15,933 bases of DNA from NIOZ-UU13 sp041862635 (GTDB taxonomy: Bacteria; Planctomycetota; Phycisphaerae; Sedimentisphaerales; Anaerobacaceae), in contig JBGVTO010000293.1 of the NCBI GenBank assembly GCA_041862635.1, positions 1 through 15,933 of the forward strand. Reading direction: 5' to 3'. Numbering within the stretch: the stretch's first letter is position 1; each line of letters starts with the position of its first letter. Positions 1-6,554 of this stretch are shown here, in pieces. The notes beneath the pieces were generated by a model. The model was not told the DNA's origin and searched no databases. It saw only the letters and a program-made list of their open reading frames with translations. The position numbers and the translations under genes were made by a program.

Positions 1-41
1 TTCTTTTCGTGTGAGAATTTCATTCAACCAGTCATCAAGAT

Positions 42-269
42 TTATGCAACCTTGCGATAATACGATTTTAGTAAACCACCAAGGAATTCTTTACGGTGTA
101 TCTGCGAAACATGAGTCTCTCCTGCGAACTTGGACTTGAGAATCTTGTTTTCCAAGCGAAGGTACTCGTTCTGGAGAGTTAGCTCACGGCATAAGATCCG
201 GACAATCGTGGCAATCACTGGTAGGCCGAGCCATTTGGCTGGTTGATCAGAAGGCATTTGCGTGGGCAT
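42..269 (-). pseudogene. Truncated transposase/integrase N-terminal fragment
   Basis: The protein carries ELTLQNEYLRLENKILKSK, which resembles the N-terminal part of integrase-core transposases with an RNEYL..ENRIL..K signature just after the helix-turn-helix region. Those proteins normally run several hundred residues with a DDE catalytic core. This one stops after about 75 residues, so only the non-catalytic start remains. A GGAGG at 276-280 touches the ATG at 273-275 but sits 6 nt before the in-frame ATG at 267-269, so I prefer the start at 269. After the stop, another minus-strand frame stays open to the window edge (NLDDWLNEILTRKE). It may be the frameshifted continuation or an unrelated gene. 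The family is recognised by eye only; a short orphan protein is the alternative. Confidence 0.45.
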
Positions 270-411
270 AACCATCCTCCAAGTTCAACTTTGCATCCAT
301 GAAGCCCGGAGGATAGCATAAACGTATGATTTGGCAAGGCTTAATTCGGAAAACTGCTGGCTCGGTTGAATAAATGTACCTTACGACATGCTCGGCACAC
401 TAAAAAGGAGG

Positions 412-437
412 GGCGGGTTCGAATCCCGCCCTCTTCA
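412..437 (+). other. Orphan tRNA 3' end (T arm plus acceptor 3' strand)
   Basis: The stretch has a perfect T arm: stem 413-417 pairs with 425-429 around the canonical loop TTCGAAT (418-424). It is followed by a 7-nt acceptor 3' strand (CCTCTTC, 430-436) and discriminator A437. No 5' acceptor strand GAAGAGG, D arm or convincing anticodon arm is found in the preceding 100 bases, and CCA is not encoded. It is therefore a fragment rather than a working tRNA. Such 3' ends are the usual remnants left by site-specific integration into tRNA genes, which fits the transposase fragment nearby. The link to integration is inference. Confidence 0.5.
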
Positions 438-547
438 GTTTTTGGGTTGCAATGGAATGACAACCGCTGCCTGACTGTTCGTTTAGATAAGGCACTTCCA
501 CCGGCCAGGAACAAAAGACCGGTTGTTTAAGCTGTTAAGAGAGCCTA

Positions 548-910
548 TCAATCCCGCACAGCTAACCGCAGCCTGCGACACTTGTTCGTGGCTTTATTTG
601 AACATTCCTTGCACCAAACCGCCAATCCATCTATATGTCTGCGATGTTTGTAGAATTTGCTCTCGGCCTTCCACTTCTTACATCTGCCACATCGCTTCTG
701 TCTCACACCTTCAACGACCCTATGAAGGTCCTCATAGTTATTGTATTTTTTCACAGCACCTCTGTTTTTTTCGTAACGTTCCCGGGCATATCCGGACTCA
801 CACTCCTTGCACCAAATCCTCAGTCCGTCCGCGCGGGTGCGATTCTTGCCAAACGCACTCTCGTCTTTCTGCTTTTTGCACTTGCTGCATTGCCTCATTT
901 TTCCATCCAT
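548..910 (-). CDS. Small protein with two CxxC...CxxC zinc-ribbon-like modules
   Basis: The 120-residue, very basic protein contains two copies of one module: CSKCKKQKDESAFGKNR...DGLRIWCKEC near residues 8-37, and CGRCKKWKAESKFYKHR...DGLAVWCKEC near residues 74-103. Each has two CxxC pairs about 20 residues apart with an F-x(n)-DGL core, as expected for a small zinc-binding treble clef or ribbon. The linker (YARERYEKNRGAVKKY) is rich in Arg, Lys and Tyr. Such twin modules occur in phage- and HNH-associated proteins, so nucleic acid binding is plausible but unproven. ATG at 910 is followed by in-frame ATG at 898, which has the better purine stretch upstream (GGATGG), so the true start may be 898. 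The gene stands alone, downstream of a promoter and overlapping hairpins at 937-1002. Confidence 0.7.
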   Translation of the reverse strand: MDGKMRQCSKCKKQKDESAFGKNRTRADGLRIWCKECESGYARERYEKNRGAVKKYNNYEDLHRVVEGVRQKRCGRCKKWKAESKFYKHRRHIDGLAVWCKECSNKATNKCRRLRLAVRD

Positions 911-936
911 CTATTTAACTATCCCTAACAAAACTC

Positions 937-970
937 GCCGAGGTCTTTAACCTCGGCCATTTCCATGGCC
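937..970 (-). promoter_or_regulatory. Overlapping hairpins with short T stretch, terminator or attenuator-like
   Basis: Read on the minus strand, GGCCAT (970-965) pairs with ATGGCC (960-955) around GGAA. GCCGAGGT (957-950) pairs with ACCTCGGC (944-937) around TAAAG and is followed by GAGTTTTGTT. The two stems share three bases (955-957), so they cannot both form fully. The second stem could be the terminator of the operon ending at 1127 or a leader hairpin of the gene starting at 910. The T stretch is short, so termination strength is uncertain. Confidence 0.45.
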
Positions 971-973
971 CGC

Positions 974-1002
974 ATTCTACCACATATTCAATTAAAAGAC
1001 AA
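974..1002 (-). promoter_or_regulatory. Sigma70-like promoter for the zinc-ribbon gene
   Basis: On the minus strand, TTGTCT (1002-997) is followed by a 17-bp spacer and TAGAAT (979-974). Both boxes are close to consensus with ideal spacing. The expected start near 967 gives a leader of about 57 nt to the ATG at 910 and places the 937-957 hairpin in that leader. Confidence 0.55.
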
Positions 1003-1126
1003 AGGTTCGCTATAAATTTTCTCAATTGCTATTTTTATTTACAAAAACTGTATAATCCAGCCTTGCAAGCGAGGATAGTCCTAAAAAAACACACCTTAGC
1101 AGATTCAAATCACAAATTTTTTTACT

Positions 1127-2098
1127 TTACTCCAAATCCGCCAAAAACTGACTCTCTACTCCATGGCTTTCAAGCTGCTCCTTTACGTAATCAAGTGTTG
1201 CTGCCAATTCTTCGGAGTAATCATCCTTAACCGCCTCAATAGCTGCAAGCAAGCCGGTCTTCATTAATTCAGACGGCACTTCAACGATAATTCCATACCG
1301 CTCTTCTAACATCAGCTCGGCTAATTGTGCGCCTTGTTCAGCCGTCAAATCTATTGCGTTTTCTTGTGTCAATATTTCACCGTAAAGTTCCATATACTCT
1401 TTGAATATTGTTTCAGTTTCAACAATCATCAGGATTGCTTCTTCAACTATTGTCCCAGCCTCTGTGGCGAAATCTTTTGCGTATGCTCTGCTTAATAGCA
1501 TTGGGATTAATGGGCTTCTCAATTTGGCGGCCACTTGCATCCGCATTCCAATTTGCGTATCTTCATTTTGGCTCACCAACAAATCGACCGCACTTTCTAT
1601 GGCACTATCGGCAATACTCAAAGCTAATTCATCAAGTAATTCCGGCGTGTAAGCAATCCCGTTTGCGTTCAAGAATAACATAATTCCCAGCTTTAATTGA
1701 GGTGCCAATGTTCTCATTTTTGTAACCACATAACCTTCTTCAGGACTGACAGTAATAAAGCTTATATGCGCCGTGTGGTCTGCTCCCCACTCATCATTAT
1801 GGCTTGCAAATCCGTAAGCAAACGCAACGCTTTCGTCAAACTTCGCCTCCTCGACCACCTTCATAAACTCATAATGTGTCTCGGTCCATAAATAATCCTG
1901 ATGTTCATAGCCAAACATCAGATTAAACATATCAGGTACAACCGAACCATACATCTCCTGCAAATTCATAACGCCCGGCTCGTGCCCTAATTCTTTAGCA
2001 AGATACGCGTGAGTAGCTGACCCCCACCCAAACGCTAAATTCGGCCCGGCACATACAACTACACCGATAATCAGACTTGAAAGTAACCTATTGTTCAT
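1127..2098 (-). CDS. Exported zinc-dependent phospholipase C / P1-nuclease-like protein
   Basis: This 323-residue protein has a signal peptide (residues 1-24, ending LAFG) that would leave Trp25 as the mature N-terminus. In zinc-dependent phospholipase C and S1/P1 nucleases the N-terminal Trp ligates zinc. Further candidate ligands follow in family order: His30 (WGSATH), Asp56 (VVPDMF), His75, His100, Asp107 and His111 (ASHNDEWGADHTAH). The family hydrolyses phosphodiester bonds in phospholipids or nucleic acids. The substrate here cannot be told. The C-terminal half is a poorly recognisable acidic helical region. I chose the ATG at 2098 over a longer frame because GGAGG lies just upstream and the signal peptide starts there. 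It lies 46 nt after the beta-propeller gene and is probably its operon partner. Confidence 0.75.
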   Translation of the reverse strand: MNNRLLSSLIIGVVVCAGPNLAFGWGSATHAYLAKELGHEPGVMNLQEMYGSVVPDMFNLMFGYEHQDYLWTETHYEFMKVVEEAKFDESVAFAYGFASHNDEWGADHTAHISFITVSPEEGYVVTKMRTLAPQLKLGIMLFLNANGIAYTPELLDELALSIADSAIESAVDLLVSQNEDTQIGMRMQVAAKLRSPLIPMLLSRAYAKDFATEAGTIVEEAILMIVETETIFKEYMELYGEILTQENAIDLTAEQGAQLAELMLEERYGIIVEVPSELMKTGLLAAIEAVKDDYSEELAATLDYVKEQLESHGVESQFLADLE

Positions 2099-2144
2099 TT
2101 TCCTGCCTCCTATATTTGAGTAGATGAGAATTTTTTTAACGGCT

Positions 2145-3233
2145 CTATTGTTCCAGGACCACAGCGCCTTTCTCGCCAATCGGCACCCAGTCGGGTTCCT
2201 TGTTGCTTTTTCCGTCGGTAGTGATCTGGACCCATTTCCCCGTCAGGTCACTTATGCAGATGTTCCAGCCCGGCGCCTTGTTGCCAACCGAGTACTCCAC
2301 CCAGGGGCCATAACCGAACGCAATGTATTGGCCGTCCGGCGAAAAGTCAGTATGCGCCACGTAATATCCTTTCCCACACTCGACAACACTGTGAACATCG
2401 GCCACTCGCGGCACCGGCAAAGTCAGATCGATATCAGCCACGCACAATTCCGATTCCGTCCGCCCCCAGGTTATTTTCCGGCCGTCAACACTGACGTCCG
2501 TCCGGCAACCCGCGAGTCCATATTTGGCCAGGTCAAACACCGCGGTCCCCTGCGCTCCAAAGGCAATAATAGAATGACTAAAACCCATGCCACCGTGCAC
2601 GGTTCCGACAAACCACTTACTGTCCGCGGGCCAACAGATGTTGTAAAGATGGTGCAGATCTTTGTTTGGATGTTGCTCATGTCTTCCAGTCGCTATATCG
2701 TAAAAGAATACTCCTGTGGTAGCGTAGGCTCGGGTAGTGTAACGTTCATATTCGTCCTTCAGGTAGGCGATCGTTTTACCGTCGGGACTCCAGCACGGTT
2801 GCCGGGCGTTGTCAGCGACTTTCACTCGCCCGGTCCCGTCGATATTCATATAGTACACATTTCGAACTTTCTGATTTCCCACTTCCTCATCCACGATAAA
2901 ACAGACCTTTGTCCCGTCGGGCGAAACGTGTGGATACATTTCATCCACGTCTTTCGTCTGTGTAAGATTGATCCCATTGGAACCATCTGCATTGATCAGA
3001 TACAGCTCCCAGTTTTCTCTGCCCTCGGTCTCTCTGTACATTTCATAGATGATCTTGAAGGGGATCGCCTTGAGGTTTAGTTTGGACTTGTCTTGAGGCT
3101 GCTGCCGCAGTTCGGATTCATGCGAAGGTTGTGATTCCCTGGCAGTCCCGACGCCGCCAAAGACATCGAGCCACAGACAGAAAAGAATCCCCAAACACAA
3201 CAGCCGTCCGGCCTTATCAAATGACTTTCTCAT
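2145..3233 (-). CDS. Exported TolB-like beta-propeller protein
   Basis: The 362-residue protein starts with a signal peptide (hydrophobic LLCLGILFCLWLDVFGG, residues 11-27), then a polar linker. The rest shows WD40-like/PD40 propeller blades of the TolB type: YPHVSPDGTKVCF, PCWSPDGKTIAYL, ICWPADSKWFVG, DVSVDGRKITWG, TDFSPDGQYIAFG and PDWVP, with INADGSNGINLTQ-type turns between them. It is shorter than TolB and has no obvious TolB N-terminal domain, so tolB is not claimed. Such secreted propellers usually act as binding scaffolds. AGGGG lies upstream of the ATG, allowing independent initiation. The ankyrin ORF overlaps this start by 4 nt (ATGA) in its zero frame, but ends 45 nt earlier if read through the -1 shift at 3317-3323. 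Confidence 0.8.
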   Translation of the reverse strand: MRKSFDKAGRLLCLGILFCLWLDVFGGVGTARESQPSHESELRQQPQDKSKLNLKAIPFKIIYEMYRETEGRENWELYLINADGSNGINLTQTKDVDEMYPHVSPDGTKVCFIVDEEVGNQKVRNVYYMNIDGTGRVKVADNARQPCWSPDGKTIAYLKDEYERYTTRAYATTGVFFYDIATGRHEQHPNKDLHHLYNICWPADSKWFVGTVHGGMGFSHSIIAFGAQGTAVFDLAKYGLAGCRTDVSVDGRKITWGRTESELCVADIDLTLPVPRVADVHSVVECGKGYYVAHTDFSPDGQYIAFGYGPWVEYSVGNKAPGWNICISDLTGKWVQITTDGKSNKEPDWVPIGEKGAVVLEQ

Positions 3234-4639
3234 ATTGTTTCCCCTTTCACCCCCCGGAATACAGCTCTATTAGCATCGTTATTCTTTGGCTCCATACTTG
3301 TGCAGCAGTTCGAGGATTTTTTTGTGCCTTTCTGTTTCGCGATGGACATCGGCGTCTGGCCGTCACTGGTCTTGCTATTCACATCGGCACCTGCGGTAAT
3401 CAGAAGCTCAGCCACATCGCTGCGGCCAAAGCCGGCTGCACCGTGCAGCGGCGTCTGGCCATTCTCACCCTTTGCATTGACATTCGCACCCTTGGCAATA
3501 AGCAGTTCGGCCACATCCTTGTTACGACCTCGGCTCGCAGCGTAATGCAGGGCTGTCATATCCCATTTGTCCTTGGCGTTAACATCCGCTCCTTTATCAA
3601 TAAGCAATTTGGTCGCGTCTTTACGATCGCCCCTGGCCGCGCCATGCAGGGCTGTCTGACCCCATTTGTCCCTTGCGCCGACATCGGCACCTCCAGTAAT
3701 AAGGACTTCGGACACATCGCCGTGGCCCTGCATCGCCGCCCAGTGCAGGGGTGTCAAGCCATTCTTTAGCGTCGCATTGACATCCGCACTGCTGGCAATC
3801 AATAGCTTGACGACATCCTCATATGCCCGAACCGCCGCGAAGTGGAGGGGGGTGGCGCCGTACCGGTCCTCTTTGCTGACGTGTGCACCCTTGGCAATAA
3901 GCAGTTCGGTCATATCGTTGCGGCCAAAATTGGCCGCAAAGTGCAGCGGTGTCCAGCCCCTTTTGTTCTCTGCATTGACATACGCACCCTTAGCAATAAG
4001 GAGTTCAGCCACATTGTTATGTCCTGCCTTAGCCGCAACACACAGGGGCGTCGAGCCGTCCTTTTTCTTCGCCTTGACATCGGCACCATTGGCAATAAGC
4101 AGTTCTGCCAAGTCTTTCCGGCCCTTGTCGGCCGTGATGTGGAGAGGTGCAAAACCGTCTTTGCGCTGTGCATTTACATTGGCGCCTTCTGCCAGAAAGA
4201 GTTCAACAAGACCCGCCCGGCTCAACTCTGCCGCTAAGTGCAGGGGCGTATCGCCGTTCTTGTCCTTTGCGTTGACATCGCCGCCGCTGGCAATAAGAAG
4301 CTTGACCACCTCTTCTGAGCTTTGAGTCGTCGCGAAGTGAAGAGCAGTCCAGCCAAACTTATCCTTTGAGCTGACATTAACACTCTTGGAAAGGAGCAGG
4401 TCAGCTACGGCCGTGTGCCCTTCCCGGACAGCAAGGTGCAGTACCGTCTGACCTCTCTCATCCCTTGCATTGACCTCGGCGCCCTTTGAGAGGAGCAATT
4501 TTACTTGTTTAATGTTACCTTTAGCCGCAGCCTGGAGAAGTGATTTGTTTAATTCATTGACTTCTTCCGGTTGGCTCTTGAATCCGGCAGCGATAAGCGT
4601 CAATGGCAAAACTAAGCACAGTAGTTTTAGCAGTTTCAT
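3230..4639 (-). CDS. Exported ankyrin-repeat protein with possible C-terminal frameshift
   Basis: A signal peptide (MKLLKLLCLVLPLTLIAAG) precedes about 13 consecutive 33-residue ankyrin repeats with the classic D..G.TPLH.AA..G...V.ELLI..GADVNA pattern, filling residues 32-441. The protein would act as a periplasmic or extracellular binding scaffold; the partner is unknown. AGGAGGT lies 8 nt before the ATG. The last repeat is broken: after GTKK (residue 441) the zero frame gives an unrelated tail (SSNCCTSMEP...). One base back, the frame reads ILELLHKYGAKE and then TAA at 3279-3281, the expected end of an ankyrin repeat. The switch point is seven A's. The true product is therefore probably 453 residues, by sequencing error, slippage or programmed frameshift. 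It heads the operon with the propeller and hydrolase genes. Confidence 0.85.
   Translation of the reverse strand: MKLLKLLCLVLPLTLIAAGFKSQPEEVNELNKSLLQAAAKGNIKQVKLLLSKGAEVNARDERGQTVLHLAVREGHTAVADLLLSKSVNVSSKDKFGWTALHFATTQSSEEVVKLLIASGGDVNAKDKNGDTPLHLAAELSRAGLVELFLAEGANVNAQRKDGFAPLHITADKGRKDLAELLIANGADVKAKKKDGSTPLCVAAKAGHNNVAELLIAKGAYVNAENKRGWTPLHFAANFGRNDMTELLIAKGAHVSKEDRYGATPLHFAAVRAYEDVVKLLIASSADVNATLKNGLTPLHWAAMQGHGDVSEVLITGGADVGARDKWGQTALHGAARGDRKDATKLLIDKGADVNAKDKWDMTALHYAASRGRNKDVAELLIAKGANVNAKGENGQTPLHGAAGFGRSDVAELLITAGADVNSKTSDGQTPMSIAKQKGTKKSSNCCTSMEPKNNDANRAVFRGVKGETI
3317..3323 (-). other. A7 slippery heptamer in the ankyrin gene
   Basis: The codons ACA-AAA-AAA-TCC contain A_AAA_AAA in the correct phase for -1 slippage. 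A shift of -1 here completes the thirteenth ankyrin repeat (ILELLHKYGAKE) before a TAA at 3281-3279. No strong stem-loop was found directly downstream by eye. A homopolymer sequencing or assembly error explains it equally well. Confidence 0.6.
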
Positions 4640-4775
4640 TTTTGGTTACCTCCTATTCTTTTTCCCGAGAAGAGGCGTGACCCACGAACAGCATTTATCA
4701 TTCCTTAGCTGGGTGCTCGCATAAGAGTTCAGCCATTTCGTCGGTAATTTCCATATAAGCGATTTGGCAAACCTC

Positions 4776-4834
4776 TTAAGACCTCTGATTTCATTAGACT
4801 ACCAAATCCACTTCAAATTTTCAACTGATTTCAG
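4776..4834 (-). repeat. Three-copy intergenic element, copy A (possible promoter of the ankyrin operon)
   Basis: Read on the minus strand from 4834, this copy matches 46 of 55 positions of copy B (6237-6291). Its outer 23 bp (4776-4798) is an exact inverted match to copy C (8080-8102). Conserved blocks include TTGAAA (4824-4819) and TAGTCT (4801-4796) with a 17-bp spacer. Five consecutive spacer bases differ between A and B, the pattern expected if the boxes are what is conserved. TGAAATCAG occurs twice, 40 bp apart. If it is a promoter, it starts the minus-strand operon with a leader of about 150 nt. A mobile-element end is the alternative. Confidence 0.6.
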
Positions 4835-4937
4835 CTTCCTTTTGTCAGCTATCCTAAAAATAAATTTCTTGACTAATGTGGGAATTGTTTGTAATGATGT
4901 CCATATAGTACGCAAAAAGGATTTTGTGGTGTTGAGA

Positions 4938-6215
4938 ATGGAAACAGCCGCCGACCAAAGAGCAGAGCAAAGATTGCGTTATCGCTGGCCCATTCGGTTC
5001 GCCGGGGACGTCAAGGAAAAACCTTCCCCGGGCCAGGTCTTTGATGTCTCCAGCAAAGGTTTGGCCATCCTTTGTCACGCCGACAGAAACTGTCCTCATC
5101 CGGACCAAATGGTAACAGTTGACTTTGGTGTCCCGCACTTTGACTCAGCCGATTCCTTCGACACGGTAATGTTCAATCGCATCGGCCGTGTCTGTCGCGT
5201 TGATAACCTCAACAACAAGGTCAATCGTGTTGCGCTCCAGTTCGCCGAACCATTGTTCTTCAAACCCGGCGAACAGGACATCAGTGAATCCGATGTCCAG
5301 CAAAGGCTCCAAACCAAAGCCCGCTCGATTACCAAAGCTGAAGAAAAGGCCAAGTTTTACAGTAAAGCCCTGGCCAGAGCCGAGCAAAAAACAATCTCCT
5401 ATGCACAGGCCAAAGCCAAAGCAGAAGAGAAACTAAAGGCCGAGATTGAAGCAAGATGCAAAACCGAAGCCAATTCAATAGCCCAGGCTGAACAAAGTGC
5501 CCAAGCCGAAGCCAGAGCTAAATCCGAAGCCGAATTGAGAGCAAAAGCAGAAAAGAAAGCCGAAGTCCAGGCCCAGAAAATAGCAAACCTCGAAGCCCAA
5601 ATGCGGCAGAAGATTAAATCTTATACCGAGCAGATTATAAAAATCAAAGCTGAGCTTGAACAAAAGGCAAAAGCCGAAGCCAAAGCGAAAGCCCAGGCTA
5701 TGCTTAGAGCAAAGGCCCAAAAGAAGGCCAGGGCCGAAGCCCAAAAAAGGGCAGAGCTCAAAGCCCAAATGCAGCAGAAGATTAAATCTTACACCGAGCA
5801 GATAGCAGAAATCAAAGCTGAGCTTGAACAAAAGGCAAAAGCAGAAGCCAAAGCGAAAGCCCAGGTTATGCTAAGAGCAAAAGCCCAAAAGAAGGCCAAG
5901 GCCGAAGCACAAAAAAGAGCAAACCTCGAAGCCCAAATGCAGGAGAAGATTAAATCTTACACGGACCAAATAGAACAAATCAAAGCCGAAGCCGCCGAGG
6001 CAATAGCCAAAGCAAAGGCCGAAGCGTCAAATACAGTAGCCAAAGTCAAGGCCAAATTCAAACAAAAGACCAAAGCATACGCTCAGACAAAAATCAAAGC
6101 CGAAAAAAAACCAAACGCCAAAGACAGCACCAAAGACAAAGCCAAACTTCCCACAAAAGCGACTTTGCTGAAAAAGGTGGACAAATTTATCACAGACAGG
6201 GACAGAATTTATTAA
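4938..6215 (+). CDS. PilZ-domain protein with long coiled-coil tail
   Basis: Residues 8-110 (from ATG 4938) form a PilZ domain with both c-di-GMP-binding motifs intact: RxxxR (R12-L-R-Y-R16) and DxSxxG (D36-V-S-S-K-G41). The remaining roughly 300 residues are almost only Ala, Lys, Glu, Gln and Arg in heptad-like order, with recurring QKIKSYTEQI and EQKAKAEAKAKAQ segments, so a long coiled-coil rod is predicted. There is no signal peptide or membrane segment, so a cytoplasmic c-di-GMP effector is inferred. A longer frame opens at 4764, but its extra N-terminus lies in the intergenic element and does not look like protein. AAAAGG at 4915-4920 could also serve GTG codons at 4926 or 4929. The ordinary PilZ domain is about 100 residues, so the tail is the unusual part. 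Confidence 0.8.
   Translation: METAADQRAEQRLRYRWPIRFAGDVKEKPSPGQVFDVSSKGLAILCHADRNCPHPDQMVTVDFGVPHFDSADSFDTVMFNRIGRVCRVDNLNNKVNRVALQFAEPLFFKPGEQDISESDVQQRLQTKARSITKAEEKAKFYSKALARAEQKTISYAQAKAKAEEKLKAEIEARCKTEANSIAQAEQSAQAEARAKSEAELRAKAEKKAEVQAQKIANLEAQMRQKIKSYTEQIIKIKAELEQKAKAEAKAKAQAMLRAKAQKKARAEAQKRAELKAQMQQKIKSYTEQIAEIKAELEQKAKAEAKAKAQVMLRAKAQKKAKAEAQKRANLEAQMQEKIKSYTDQIEQIKAEAAEAIAKAKAEASNTVAKVKAKFKQKTKAYAQTKIKAEKKPNAKDSTKDKAKLPTKATLLKKVDKFITDRDRIY
5583..5990 (+). repeat. 168-bp in-frame tandem repeat in the PilZ protein
   Basis: Units begin at 5583, 5751 and 5919, exactly 168 bp (56 codons) apart; the third is partial and diverges after about 70 bp. Each unit encodes AQM.(Q/E)KIKSYT(E/D)QI followed, in the first two, by an EQKAKAEAKAKAQ-type stretch. 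The 22 bases at 5583 and 5919 are identical, pointing to recent duplication or gene conversion. Confidence 0.85.
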
Positions 6216-6236
6216 TTCATCACTGTGCCAGAGAAT

Positions 6237-6291
6237 CTGAAATCACTTGAAAATTCCCGATGGATTTTGTAGTCTAATGAAAGCAGAAGTC
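6237..6291 (+). repeat. Three-copy intergenic element, copy B
   Basis: This copy is the inverted counterpart of copy A (46/55 identical), starting CTGAAATCA at 6237. It keeps TTGAAA (6247-6252), a 17-bp spacer and TAGTCT (6270-6275). It lies 22 nt after the PilZ stop, so copies A and B bracket that gene as inverted repeats. It points toward the SGNH gene, whose ATG is about 270 nt beyond the possible start point. The promoter role is inferred. Confidence 0.6.
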
Positions 6292-6554
6292 AAGGTAGGC
6301 TGTTATTATGCTTTTCGTTATTAATGGAATACAGGGTGGCACCCTCAAACTCGTTTGGGGGTAGTCTTGCCGGTTAAGCCTGCCTTTTCTGTAAATTTCT
6401 GGTTTCATTTGTTTTGCAAAGACCAATAAATCATGTATTTGGGAAATTCCGGACAGGTTCTCTAACGGTGAAAATTTTCGCTCATCTTAGTCGTTTCGGC
6501 ACAAAAAATGCACGTATCCAGCCCGATGGTTACACAGTCGGCGAAGAGAAATCC
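6292..6554 (+). other. Non-coding stretch before the SGNH-hydrolase gene
   Basis: No convincing gene is seen here. An upstream extension of the following ORF begins at a TTG at 6414 but reads as non-protein-like sequence. A hairpin lies at 6342-6361: CCCTCAAA and TTTGGGGG with one T.G pair, tetraloop CTCG. It is not followed by a T run. The 27-mer at 6407-6433 (ATTTGTTTTGCA, seven variable bases and one match between, then ATAAATCA) recurs inverted at 8358-8384 with 21 matches. Confidence 0.4.

Noticed and set aside
350..437. Complete class II tRNA of about 88 nt
   Set aside because: The 5' acceptor strand and anticodon stem do not pair acceptably; only the 3' portion is tRNA-like.
523..928. 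Plus-strand open frames opposite the zinc-ribbon gene
   Set aside because: They are antisense shadows; the minus-strand frame has repeated Cys motifs and a promoter, while these have neither.
1026..1056. Plus-strand TATAAT at 1051-1056
   Set aside because: The nearest -35-like TTGCTA is 19 bp away and no plus-strand gene follows; it would run antisense into the hydrolase gene.
2124..3080. 318-codon plus-strand frame opposite the propeller gene
   Set aside because: The minus-strand frame encodes a signal peptide and propeller blades; this one is a shadow without a ribosome site.
3666..4325. Plus-strand frames opposite the ankyrin repeats
   Set aside because: Their repetitive sequence simply mirrors the ankyrin repeats on the other strand.
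4764..4937. N-terminal extension of the PilZ protein
   Set aside because: It translates the intergenic element copy A and lies upstream of a PilZ domain that begins normally from ATG 4938.
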